The notes under the pieces are model-generated. The model ran no database searches and was not told the origin of the DNA. It saw only the letters and a list, made by a program, of their open reading frames with translations. The translations under genes and the position numbers were made by a program. This document shows positions 1-7,174 of a stretch of 9,549 nucleotides of DNA, piece after piece (the first letter of the stretch is position 1; each line of letters starts with the position of its first letter). The stretch is from Planctomycetota bacterium (GTDB taxonomy: Bacteria > Planctomycetota > Planctomycetia > Pirellulales > Pirellulaceae). The stretch is from the NCBI GenBank assembly GCA_029259935.1, contig JAJDEH010000075.1, positions 1 to 9,549 on the forward strand, read 5' to 3'.

Positions 1-567
1 GGCTACCGTAAATGGATCGTAGTTGACGCCTAAGAAGCCCGCTCCACCACCGCCGCGAAATCGATTGCCGATCCGGACGAAACTGGGCAGCGCGGATTCG
101 ATGTCTCCTAATTGATGAGCCACATTCGCGCCCATGGAGGGATACTTGATGCTGGCGGTCGGAATGTACCCCGTATGCATCAGGTACGTGCCGCGAGGGT
201 GGCTGCCCTCGGTACTGGACATGGAGCGAATCAGGCACAATTCGTCCATCCGCCGGGCTAGGTTTGGCAGTTTGTCGGCGATCCGGATTCCCGCGACGGA
301 TGTGGCGATATCCTTGGTTTCACCGCCGTTGGCATGGTCTGGCTTGGGATCGAAGGTTTCAAGTTGGCTCGGCCCGCCTTGCATCCACAGCAGAATACAA
401 GCCTTGCCACGCTTGCGCAGATCGTCGGCCCGCAATGCCATGACATCGTTCCAGGATAGCGCGCCCGCGGTTGCGCCCAGCGAGACAGCTTTCAAAAAGT
501 CGCGGCGACGGACTCGGCCCCGCCGGCTGACGGCGACGTCTATCTGGCGATGCAAGCGAGCGGTCAT
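1..567 (-). CDS. DUF1501 family protein with Tat signal, N-terminal part (gene continues past the window edge)
   Basis: The frame is open from an ATG at 567 down to base 1, giving 189 residues of an N-terminus; DUF1501 proteins usually run to about 400-480 residues, so over half lies outside. Residues 21-26 read RRDFLK, followed by a hydrophobic AVSLGATAGALSW stretch: a twin-arginine export signal. The mature part shows typical DUF1501 segments: ACILLWMQGGPSQLETFDPK (about 47-66), LPNLARRMDELCLIRSM and GFLGVNYDPF near the edge. DUF1501 belongs to the alkaline-phosphatase/sulfatase-like group, but its biochemical role is not established. A GAAGGA ribosome-binding site lies about 8 nt upstream of the ATG. 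The DUF1549/DUF1553 gene ends 103 nt upstream on the same strand, the usual planctomycete pairing, so the two probably act together in the periplasm. The gap 568-670 holds only this leader; I see no gene or terminator in it. Confidence 0.93.
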   Translation of the reverse strand, partial: MTARLHRQIDVAVSRRGRVRRRDFLKAVSLGATAGALSWNDVMALRADDLRKRGKACILLWMQGGPSQLETFDPKPDHANGGETKDIATSVAGIRIADKLPNLARRMDELCLIRSMSSTEGSHPRGTYLMHTGYIPTASIKYPSMGANVAHQLGDIESALPSFVRIGNRFRGGGGAGFLGVNYDPFTVA

Positions 568-670
568 GGTATCTATCCTTCAACTAAAGTTTTTGACTTT
601 TGGTAGTAGGCGGTCGCAAGCTGCTTTTTTTCGCGTCTCGCCGACACGTCGAGTTACTTTGCAGACGATC

Positions 671-2314
671 CTATTTGCGGTGCAAGAACTCGGTCGAATT
701 GACCAGCGTCCACAGCACGTCTTCGAAGGCTTCGTTTCGGTCGCCCACTTTGCGGACGTAGTTCAAGCAGGTCTGAATTTCCTTCTTGCGGGGTTCACGC
801 GACAGCACTTTCAAGTACAGCTCAACAACCAAATCTTCGTTGCTGTCGATCTCTTTCAGAAGCTTGCCCAGCGACGTGCGCGGCGTGGCGCTGATCGCTT
901 GGTTGATCTGTGGCGAATTCATGATGAATAGGGCTTGCGGAATCGACATCGAGATTTCTTCGCGGGGCTCGCTGGGATCGTATCCGAATTGCAGGTTCAT
1001 CGCCCGGCGTGGGCCGCCGCCGCCCGCATAGCCGCGACCGCCTCCGCGCGGTGCGTAATCCGGCAGGTCGAGCGCCGCGACCAGCGAACTATAGAGCTGA
1101 TCCCCGCGCAGCCGCTGGTTGCAATTGGCCAAGAAGGGTGTCTCTTCATGGTTGCGGCGGGTCCGGCTCTCGCGCTGGTACGCCTCGGTTGCCATCACTG
1201 TTCGGAAGAGCCATTTCACATCGTACTCGTTGTCGATGAACTGGCTGGCCAAGAAATCCAATGTCTTCGGGGCAGTGGGAATTCGATCGGGACCCATGTC
1301 GTCGACTGGTTCGTAAAATCCTTCACCCACGAGTTCCGACCACATGCGGTTCACAAACGCTTTGGCAAACCAGGGATTTTCGCGCGAAGTAATCCAGTCC
1401 GACAACGAGTTACGCCGCTGGGCATCGGTCGCGCCGATCGACAAGTCTTGGCCGGTAACAAAAAACACGGGCTTCATCACCTTCCCTTGTTCTTCCGGCT
1501 TGGCCAGATCGGTCATCCGATGCTCGGCCGTTCCCGCGTAACGGTTGTTGGCGTTCTGCCGGCGGAAGCGGCCAAACTGATCCTGACCGCTGACGACGAA
1601 TGATCTCTGATCCTTGTCACGATTGGGCCGCATGGCGACTCGCGGAAGGAAAGCCGCCAACTGATGAAACTGTTCGCGCTTCCACCGATCGGTCGGATGG
1701 TCGTGACATTGGGCACATTGAATTTGAATTCCCATGAAGATGCGTGATAATTCAGCGACGGACTCCTCGGGACGCCCGGCCTGAGCTGCAAACAGGGCTG
1801 TCGCCCCGACCTCTCGGATATCGCCTTCCGCCGTGATAAACGAAGCCGCCACGTCATCCCACGACATGTTCTTATTGAGGCGGCCGGTCATGTAAGTTTC
1901 CATCGAGCGGGCGGCGATCAGCGCGCGATCTTCCGTACGACGATAAAAAACCACATCGCGCCAGTAACGCGCCCAATTTTTTCCATAATCCTCGTCGGCA
2001 AGCAAAACGTCGACTAACTTCGCCCGCTTGTTCCCGTTGTCGTCGAGCGAGAAAGATAGAATGTCCTCAACCGTGGGCACTTCCCCCACCGTATCTAGAT
2101 AAGCGCGACGGATAAAAGTCTCGTCATCGATCTGGGGTGCTATCATGCCAGACGATTGTTCGCCAAAAATCTCTTGAGCCAGGAGGTGATCGACGTGATT
2201 GGCAACGCCTTGCGGTGAATCCTCCGCATAGGCCCCCCCCGATTGACCGCGTGGTAACACAACCGCCACGATGGTGAATGCCAAGGCCGAAGTGAGAGTT
2301 GCGGCACGATTCAT
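671..2314 (-). CDS. DUF1549/DUF1553 domain protein with CXXCH motif, exported (short form)
   Basis: This 547-residue protein starts at ATG 2314, chosen because AGAGGA lies 5 nt upstream and a signal peptide begins there; an in-frame ATG eight codons earlier lacks both. Residues 1-30 form a signal peptide with an AYA cleavage site. DUF1549 covers roughly 36-230 (FIRRAYLDTVGEVPT; NWARYWRDVVFYR; FMGIQIQCAQCHDHPTDRW, with CAQCH at 200-204), and DUF1553 covers roughly 290-540 (SLSDWITSRENPWFAKAFVN; MNLQFGYDPSEPREE; ending in VNSTEFLHRK). The CXXCH motif resembles a haem c attachment site, but haem binding has not been shown for this family as far as I know. Many planctomycete relatives are longer and carry an N-terminal cytochrome-like domain, which is missing here. 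A Gly/Arg-rich loop (GGGRGYAGGGGPRR) lies in the second half. It is followed by the DUF1501 gene. The function is unknown. Confidence 0.93.
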   Translation of the reverse strand: MNRAATLTSALAFTIVAVVLPRGQSGGAYAEDSPQGVANHVDHLLAQEIFGEQSSGMIAPQIDDETFIRRAYLDTVGEVPTVEDILSFSLDDNGNKRAKLVDVLLADEDYGKNWARYWRDVVFYRRTEDRALIAARSMETYMTGRLNKNMSWDDVAASFITAEGDIREVGATALFAAQAGRPEESVAELSRIFMGIQIQCAQCHDHPTDRWKREQFHQLAAFLPRVAMRPNRDKDQRSFVVSGQDQFGRFRRQNANNRYAGTAEHRMTDLAKPEEQGKVMKPVFFVTGQDLSIGATDAQRRNSLSDWITSRENPWFAKAFVNRMWSELVGEGFYEPVDDMGPDRIPTAPKTLDFLASQFIDNEYDVKWLFRTVMATEAYQRESRTRRNHEETPFLANCNQRLRGDQLYSSLVAALDLPDYAPRGGGRGYAGGGGPRRAMNLQFGYDPSEPREEISMSIPQALFIMNSPQINQAISATPRTSLGKLLKEIDSNEDLVVELYLKVLSREPRKKEIQTCLNYVRKVGDRNEAFEDVLWTLVNSTEFLHRK

Positions 2315-2319
2315 AGCTG

Positions 2320-2325
2320 TCCTCT
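2320..2325 (-). promoter_or_regulatory. Ribosome-binding site setting the DUF1549/DUF1553 start
   Basis: AGAGGA on the minus strand, 5 nt before the ATG at 2314. It favours this start over the in-frame ATG at 2338. Confidence 0.6.
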
Positions 2326-2439
2326 TTGGCGAACGCACGGGAACGAGACGGGAATCCGATTACTCTGTTGGTTTTAACACCTGACAGGGCGTCAAGGTTT
2401 CGACGAACGAGCCTCGAATTCTGAATTTTTGGAAAACGT

Positions 2440-2460
2440 ACCACTTTCGTGGACTGCAAG
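2440..2460 (+). repeat. Diverged copy of the CTTTCGTGGAGTGAAAG palindromic repeat
   Basis: ACCACTTTCGTGGA at 2440-2453 is identical over 14 bases to 3530-3543. The similarity continues weakly (CTGCAAG here against GTGAAAG there). It includes a small CCAC/GTGG hairpin. It lies upstream of the DUF1549/DUF1553 promoter area. Confidence 0.55.
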
Positions 2461-2685
2461 CAGCCGCGTGAGACGCGACAGCAGCACTGATGAGCCGGAT
2501 TTACCAAGCCGGGATGCGAGGATTATGGCGAGTTTGCCGAACCGGCCCGCCCGCCCCTCCTTCTGGGAGGCGAGTAACCAATTCCACCATGTCGTGGAAC
2601 GTGTGCAATCTCAATCGTCCGGCGACCAGCGGCAGCGAGTCATTGAGTCCGAGCGATAGCTCGCATGGTCTGAGGCACTGCCTCG

Positions 2686-3468
2686 CTAAACGTTTTCAGA
2701 ACCCGCGGTGCGCGCGACTTCAAGTTCGGCCGACATATCGCGAGGCATCGTAGGCGTTAGAATCATCTCTTCCACTCGGGTGCGGGCCGGCATGGTCGCG
2801 CAGAGAAGGATCGCGCTGGCGACGTCTTCGGGTTGCATCATCAGTTTGCGAGCCTCTTGGGCAGGCGGCGACGGCCGGCCTTCCAGAATCGGTGTGTCGA
2901 CCTCGCCGGGAATGATCGTCGTGGCCCGCACGCCTGTTCCTCGCAATTCGCTGTTAATGCCGCGCATTAGATTCAACGACGCCGCTTTGGCGGCTGAATA
3001 CGGCGCGCCGCCGAGTACTCCGGGTGTTAGCGCGGCCATGGACGAAGTGGTGATAACGGTGCCTTCGCCGCGCCCGATCATGTCGGGCAGACAAGCCTGC
3101 GTCAGCCGATAAACGGCGTCGATGTTGATTTTGAAGACCGCGTCCCATTCGTCGGGCTGGACATAGCGAATCGAACGCACCTTGGACGAATGCCCCGCGT
3201 TGTTGACCAGGATGTCGATGCGGCCATAGGTTTGCCGCGTGAAATCGGCCACCGCCGCGGCCGCGTCGCCATCGCCCAAATCAGTTGGCTTGGCAACCGC
3301 CTCGCCGCCAGCCACCTTGATTTCGTCGACCAAGGTGTTGAGCGGTTCGGCGCGGCGGCCGACCACGACCAGCTTCGCGCCTTCGGCGGCGAACATCTTG
3401 GCCGCCTCACGGCCGATCCCGGTTCCCGCTCCGGTCAGTATGGCGACCTTACCTTCTAAAGCACCCAT
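2686..3468 (-). CDS. Short-chain dehydrogenase/reductase (SDR family, classical type)
   Basis: A 260-residue protein, the normal length for classical SDRs, which oxidise or reduce hydroxyl/keto groups with NAD(P). The nucleotide-binding Gly motif is TGAGTGIG at 12-19. NNAG is at 89-92, an Asn equivalent to the tetrad member is N115, the catalytic Ser is S142 or S143, and the YSAAK motif gives Y157 and K161. Arginines right after the second strand (GRR, 37-39) suggest NADP(H) preference, which is an inference. The PGEVDTPI segment (about 189-196) matches the PG motif of the family. I chose ATG 3468 because MGALEGKVAILTGAG is the standard SDR beginning; the frame is open another 22 codons upstream, but that stretch lies in repeat sequence. 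Only a weak AGGT site precedes it. It stands alone between the Mo-hydroxylase terminator and the hairpin-rich gap. The substrate cannot be predicted. Confidence 0.93.
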   Translation of the reverse strand: MGALEGKVAILTGAGTGIGREAAKMFAAEGAKLVVVGRRAEPLNTLVDEIKVAGGEAVAKPTDLGDGDAAAAVADFTRQTYGRIDILVNNAGHSSKVRSIRYVQPDEWDAVFKINIDAVYRLTQACLPDMIGRGEGTVITTSSMAALTPGVLGGAPYSAAKAASLNLMRGINSELRGTGVRATTIIPGEVDTPILEGRPSPPAQEARKLMMQPEDVASAILLCATMPARTRVEEMILTPTMPRDMSAELEVARTAGSENV

Positions 3469-3488
3469 TGTCTTTACCTGCTTTCTGG

Positions 3489-3555
3489 GCCGCCTTTCGC
3501 TCCGCGAAAGAAGCGAGAGCAAGGCCGACACCACTTTCGTGGAGTGAAAGGCGAC
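3489..3555. repeat. Inverted pair of CTTTCGYGGAGYGAAAGGCG palindromic repeats
   Basis: The minus strand of 3489-3510 reads CTTTCGCGGAGCGAAAGGCG..., and the plus strand of 3534-3555 reads CTTTCGTGGAGTGAAAGGCG...; they match at 19 of 22 positions. Each copy is itself a hairpin (CTTTCGC/GCGAAAG around GGA in the first). The pair lies in the SDR leader, 21 nt upstream of its ATG, so in the mRNA it could fold close to the ribosome site. It resembles REP-type elements. Confidence 0.7.
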
Positions 3556-3582
3556 ATCGGTTGAATGAAAGTTGATTTGAAT

Positions 3583-3622
3583 AAAAAACCCTCGCGCCCA
3601 ATAAAGTGGTTGGACGCAAGGG
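3583..3622 (-). terminator. Rho-independent terminator of the molybdenum hydroxylase operon
   Basis: On the minus strand a 13-bp stem (3622-3610 with 3601-3589, two G-U wobbles, 8-nt loop) is followed directly by six T residues (3588-3583). It lies 108 nt after the stop of the last gene of the operon and upstream of the SDR gene, so it should separate the two transcription units. Confidence 0.88.
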
Positions 3623-3676
3623 TGACTTTTGTAATGCGATTCGGACGCGGTTTGTAGGTGTCCGGGTTGTTACCTA

Positions 3677-3725
3677 CCGGGAAGCTAACGCTTCCCGTTC
3701 GCCGAGATGACGCTCCCCGCTCGCC
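3677..3725 (-). repeat. Two tandem copies of the GGCGAGC..GCGTTAGC repeat
   Basis: On the minus strand, 3725-3704 reads GGCGAGCGGGGAGCGTCATC and 3703-3677 reads GGCGAACGGGAAGCGTTAGC followed by TTCCCGG. The second copy holds a perfect 8-bp stem with a TAAC loop (3678-3697). The block starts 4 nt after the stop of the Cys-rich small gene and precedes the terminator. The same family occurs at 7961-8040 and 8088-8140. A further inverted repeat GTAGGT/ACCTAC (3654-3677) flanks it. Confidence 0.75.
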
Positions 3726-3729
3726 GGTG

Positions 3730-3966
3730 TTAATGCGTCTCGCAAAAACACTCCCGGCCTTCCACGCAACCGGGCCGATCGACGTCACCTTGATCGGGAC
3801 CGCGCACATGCTGAGTCAGGTTGCACCAGCAGTGATGGCTGCCTTCCTCGTCGGGATGGCTAGGGTCGCGATGCTCGCCGGTGACATACATGGCCTTGCT
3901 GCGCAGATGAATGCAGGGCGGCGATGTGATCGGCAGTTCCTCGTTGAAACTCTTTTCAAATGCCAT
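3730..3966 (-). CDS. Small Cys-rich protein of unknown function, last gene of the Mo-hydroxylase operon
   Basis: A 78-residue protein with six cysteines (C18, C46, C48, C67, C73, C75) and several histidines (H20, H44, H45). The core is HHCWCNLTQ ... GPD ... C-x5-C-x-C, which suggests a metal or Fe-S site or disulfides; none is proven. There is no signal peptide or membrane segment, so on its own it would be cytoplasmic. It begins 2 nt after the stop of the FAD subunit gene, and its GGGAGG ribosome site lies within the end of that gene. It is therefore almost certainly co-transcribed with, and perhaps translationally coupled to, the enzyme genes. Genuine coding is supported by position, ribosome site and the patterned cysteines. 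I do not recognise a characterised family. An accessory or electron-transfer role for the enzyme is a guess from context only. Confidence 0.8.
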   Translation of the reverse strand: MAFEKSFNEELPITSPPCIHLRSKAMYVTGEHRDPSHPDEEGSHHCWCNLTQHVRGPDQGDVDRPGCVEGRECFCETH

Positions 3967-3968
3967 GC

Positions 3969-4958
3969 CTAAAACCCTCCCGTTTCGAGACCGGCGGCCA
4001 GCAAGATTGCTCGCTTCACGGCCACTTTGGCTAGTTGAACCTTATACTCGTTTTCCGAAAGCGGAGTCGCACCGGCGACTGCGGCCGCTCCCGCCGCTTC
4101 GGCTACCGCCGAGTCAACGGGCAAGCCTTGAATCGCGTGGGCCGCTTCGTCGCTGATCCACGGTTGCGGAGCGACTTGGCCCATGACGATCGACGCCTGG
4201 CGAACGATGCCGCCTTCCACCTTCAACGATGCGGCGGCACTGGCGAGCGGATAGTCAGGGCCTTCGCCGGATCGCACTTCATAGGTCGCACTTTGCCGCG
4301 TTGCCGGCGGCAGCACGATGTGCGAAATGAACTGGTTCGGCTCGAGTACGGTTTCCCGCTGGGCTTCATGGCGCGGCGTGCGAAAGAAGTCGACTACTGG
4401 CAACAATTGCTCTTCTTCTTCACCCGGGCCAACGATTCGAACCGCGGCATTCAGAGCGATCAAAGCCGGGGCGATTCGCGAACCGCTGACAAATTTTGCC
4501 GGACCGCTGTTGCCCAGGATGGCGTGAAAGCGGTTGTCGCCTTCGGCGGCGGCTTGGCCGTCTTCGGCCAGCAGGCCTTGGCCGTTGCGGAAGTACCAAC
4601 AGCGGGCACGTTGGCAGATTTCTCCACCGATTGTCCCTTGCGATTGAAGTTGCATGCTGTTGATGCCCAGAATCGCATCGGTGACCGCGCGATAATCGGC
4701 CATGTACTTGCTGGCCAGCACTTCGTCCAACGTGACGGCCGCGCCAATCGACACGCCACCATCATTCAACGGATCGATCGACTGCATCGATGGAACTTCC
4801 ATGATGTTGACGACCAGATCGGGCTGGACGACCATCTTTTTCAGCAAAGCCATCACGTCCGTGCCGCCGGCCAAGATCTCGACCTTGCCGGGCTCGGCCG
4901 ACAGGAGGCCGGCCACTTCGGCCTCGGTCCGGGGAGCTGCGTAAGCAAAGTTTTTCAT
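3969..4958 (-). CDS. Xanthine dehydrogenase family, FAD-binding subunit (subunit M)
   Basis: A 329-residue protein of the molybdopterin-dehydrogenase FAD-binding family (CO dehydrogenase CoxM / PaoB type). In these enzymes it takes electrons from the Fe-S subunit and passes them to an acceptor. FAD-binding signatures are LAGGTDV (29-35) and TIGGEICQRARCWYFRNG (109-126). The C-terminal domain with the LPPA segment follows (about 208-320). Cys115 and Cys120 lie where relatives such as 4-hydroxybenzoyl-CoA reductase and PaoB have part of a [4Fe-4S] site, but the remaining cysteines of such a site are absent, so I do not expect a cluster. The protein begins 2 nt after the Mo-subunit stop with GGAAGG upstream, and the Cys-rich gene starts 2 nt after its own stop. 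It has no export signal. If it joins an exported complex it must be carried by the Tat signal of the Fe-S subunit. Confidence 0.93.
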   Translation of the reverse strand: MKNFAYAAPRTEAEVAGLLSAEPGKVEILAGGTDVMALLKKMVVQPDLVVNIMEVPSMQSIDPLNDGGVSIGAAVTLDEVLASKYMADYRAVTDAILGINSMQLQSQGTIGGEICQRARCWYFRNGQGLLAEDGQAAAEGDNRFHAILGNSGPAKFVSGSRIAPALIALNAAVRIVGPGEEEEQLLPVVDFFRTPRHEAQRETVLEPNQFISHIVLPPATRQSATYEVRSGEGPDYPLASAAASLKVEGGIVRQASIVMGQVAPQPWISDEAAHAIQGLPVDSAVAEAAGAAAVAGATPLSENEYKVQLAKVAVKRAILLAAGLETGGF

Positions 4959-4960
4959 GG

Positions 4961-7174
4961 TTAGGCCTTCCCTTCCAGAGCTTTCAAAACTCGTTTTGGA
5001 GTCATCGGGATCACCGGAACCCGCACACCCAAGGCGTTGCAGACCGCGTTGGAGATCGCCGCATTGGGGCTGATAACCGGAGGCTCACCGTTGCCGATGA
5101 CGCCGCGGGCACGTTGATCGTCGGACTCGTACAGGTGAACCACGATCTCGCCGATGTCGCCGAGCCGAGCCAGCTTGTACTCGCCCATCTCGGCATTGAT
5201 GAACTTGCCGCTTTTCGGGTCGGTAATCCGCGACTCGAACAAGGCGGACGCGATTCCCATAATCACCGCGCCATAGATCTGGCTTTCGCAAGTCTTGGGA
5301 TTGATCACCAATCCCTGATCTTGCACGGCGACGAATTTCTTCATCTTGATGACGCCCGTCTCGCGGTCGACGGCCACGTGCGCCATTTGCACGCCACCCA
5401 CGCCGCTACTGGATAGCGAACTTGGGTTGCCACGCTTGTGGCTGGCCGAGACTTCCAGCGGCTTCATCCCCAACGCCGAGCAGGCCTGTTTCCAGGAGAG
5501 GCTGACATCGGGATTCGCCTTGCGCTGAATGCGGCCACCGGCGGCTTCCAACTCCTCGGGAGCGCTCTTTAATCCAGGAGCGACCTTTTCGAAGATTTGC
5601 GCCAACGCGTCTTGCGAAGCGCGTCGATGCGACTCGCTGACGCCGCCCACCGTCGTGCTTCCACCGGAAGCGCCACTGGCGGGATACTTCGACGAGCCAA
5701 TGTTGACGTTAATGTCGTCAGGCGACAGGCCGAACGTTTCGGCAACCACCATGGCGATCACGGTGCGGGTACCCGTTCCCAGATCTTGCGATCCGCAGAA
5801 CGACTCGACGCCGCCGTCGGGATGAATCTTCAAGCGGCAATCCGAGTTGTTGGCCACGCCACCCCAGGTGTGCATCGCCAAACCCAACCCTTCGACCACC
5901 GAGCCGTTGGCTTTGCCTTTGCCATGCAAATGGTACTTGGCTTTCCAGTCCATCAACTCGGCGGCCACCTTCATCTCTTCGATGTAGACGGTGCCCTCTT
6001 GTTGGGACTCGAAATTGCCTGCTTCAAGATTGGCCATGAAGACGTCATAGCTGTCCTTGCCCATCTTGGCGGCCAGATCATCAATGGCGGTCTGCGTGAT
6101 GGCACAGGCCTGCGGATGATTGGGGGCCCGCCAAGCTCGCGCTTGGACCACGTTGCAAGCGATGCCCGTTTGGACTCGCCGATAGTTCTTGGGGCGAATG
6201 ACGTAAGGGATCTGGCTGTGGCTGACTCCGCCGCCCTTAAATCCCTGGGTTCCCCAATGCTGCGAATCCCACACGGTCAACACGCCGTTCTTATCCGCGC
6301 CAAGGCGGACATTGATGTAGCCCGAAGGCCGGCTGCCGGCGTTTTTCAACTCTTGATCGCGATCAAGCATGAACTTGACCGGACGGCCGGTTGCCTTGGC
6401 GATCCGGGCCGCGGCCACGCCCCAGTAATCCGGAGCGAACTTGCTGCCGAAACCACCGCCAACATAGTCGCAGTGCACTTCGACATCGTCGGCCGTGATC
6501 TTCAAATCGCGGGCAAACTGCTCGTCGGTTCCCGACACATTTTGCGTCGACAGATGAGCAACCAGCTTGTCGCCGTGCCATTCGCACGTCGAGCCGTGCG
6601 GTTCCAGGCAACAATGCGTGATCGTATCGATGCCGTAATAGCCTTCGACGGTATGCGCCGACGCTTTCAGCAGACGTTCGATTTCCTTATCGGCGAACTC
6701 GTCCTCATCCTCGTCGTCGCCCGGCTCTTTCTCGGTCTGAACCTTGCCGCCCGCCTTCTTGGTGCGGCCGGCCGCTTCCGCGCCTTTCAGATCATCTTCA
6801 CGCACAAAGACGGCCAGCTTCTCGACATCCAGCCGGATGGCCATGACGCCTTCTTTGGCGGCCGCTTCGCTTTCGGCCGCGACCACCGCCAGCAATTCGC
6901 CTTCCCATTGGATTTCGCTGCCAGGTTTGGCGTGCTCGAAAACTTCGACATGCACGACGCCGGGAATCTTTTCGGCGGCAGCCGTATCGATCGACTTGAT
7001 GCGGCAATGGGCGTGAGGGCAGCCCAGCGCGCGAGCGATCAATTGGTTTCGGGGATTGATGTCGTACGAATACTTCGCCGCGCCGGTAGCTTTCGCCAGT
7101 CCGTCTTCGCGGCTAACGCGTTTACCGATCGTTTTGGCTTGCAAGCGAGACGGCCAATTATATTCAACAGCCAC
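4961..7174 (-). CDS. Xanthine dehydrogenase family, molybdopterin-binding catalytic subunit
   Basis: A 737-residue protein starting at GTG 7174. The hammerhead domain is at about 20-125. Molybdopterin-binding signatures follow: VGGGFGSKF (238-246), RAWRAPNHPQA (346-356), GSQDLGTGTRT (461-471), GGSTTVGG (504-511), and NGEPP near 697, whose Glu matches the catalytic base of the family. Such subunits hydroxylate aldehydes, purines or N-heterocycles with water; the substrate here is unknown. The length fits the PaoC/IorB/YagR range. A charged, acidic insert (about 136-165, with GDDEDEDEF) sits between the hammerhead and cofactor domains. The frame is open further upstream, but that region is the coding sequence of the Fe-S subunit; a perfect AAAGGAGG and the 1-nt overlap with the preceding stop fix the GTG start. 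There is no signal peptide, so export would be by hitchhiking on the Fe-S subunit. Confidence 0.95.
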   Translation of the reverse strand: MAVEYNWPSRLQAKTIGKRVSREDGLAKATGAAKYSYDINPRNQLIARALGCPHAHCRIKSIDTAAAEKIPGVVHVEVFEHAKPGSEIQWEGELLAVVAAESEAAAKEGVMAIRLDVEKLAVFVREDDLKGAEAAGRTKKAGGKVQTEKEPGDDEDEDEFADKEIERLLKASAHTVEGYYGIDTITHCCLEPHGSTCEWHGDKLVAHLSTQNVSGTDEQFARDLKITADDVEVHCDYVGGGFGSKFAPDYWGVAAARIAKATGRPVKFMLDRDQELKNAGSRPSGYINVRLGADKNGVLTVWDSQHWGTQGFKGGGVSHSQIPYVIRPKNYRRVQTGIACNVVQARAWRAPNHPQACAITQTAIDDLAAKMGKDSYDVFMANLEAGNFESQQEGTVYIEEMKVAAELMDWKAKYHLHGKGKANGSVVEGLGLAMHTWGGVANNSDCRLKIHPDGGVESFCGSQDLGTGTRTVIAMVVAETFGLSPDDINVNIGSSKYPASGASGGSTTVGGVSESHRRASQDALAQIFEKVAPGLKSAPEELEAAGGRIQRKANPDVSLSWKQACSALGMKPLEVSASHKRGNPSSLSSSGVGGVQMAHVAVDRETGVIKMKKFVAVQDQGLVINPKTCESQIYGAVIMGIASALFESRITDPKSGKFINAEMGEYKLARLGDIGEIVVHLYESDDQRARGVIGNGEPPVISPNAAISNAVCNALGVRVPVIPMTPKRVLKALEGKA

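Larger units (their letters stand above)
2315..2685. other. Intergenic region, hairpin-rich, without a convincing gene
   Basis: These 371 bases separate the SDR stop from the DUF1549/DUF1553 start. The half next to the SDR stop has four short perfect stems: 2556-2570 (CCTCC/GGAGG), 2582-2599 (TTCCAC/GTGGAA), 2650-2663 (CGAGC/GCTCG) and 2672-2684 (GAGGC/GCCTC). None is followed by a T-run, so a classical terminator is not evident. The other half must hold the promoter of the DUF1549/DUF1553 gene; a TTGACG occurs on the minus strand near 2397-2392, but I find no good -10 at the right distance. A minus-strand frame is open from about 2686 to a TAA at 2503-2501 and reads protein-like (LNDSLPLVAGRL, HTFHDMVELVTRL), yet it has no start codon or ribosome site near its beginning. 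It may be a degraded gene tail or a repeat element. Confidence 0.5.

Noticed and set aside
2487..2493. CTGATGA, the core of a hammerhead ribozyme
   Set aside because: The stem that follows (CCGG ... CCGG) is not followed by the required GAAA, and no closing stem with a cleavage triplet is seen.
2672..2684. GAGGC/GCCTC hairpin right after the SDR stop as its terminator
   Set aside because: The stem is only 5 bp with a 3-nt loop and no T-run follows on the minus strand.
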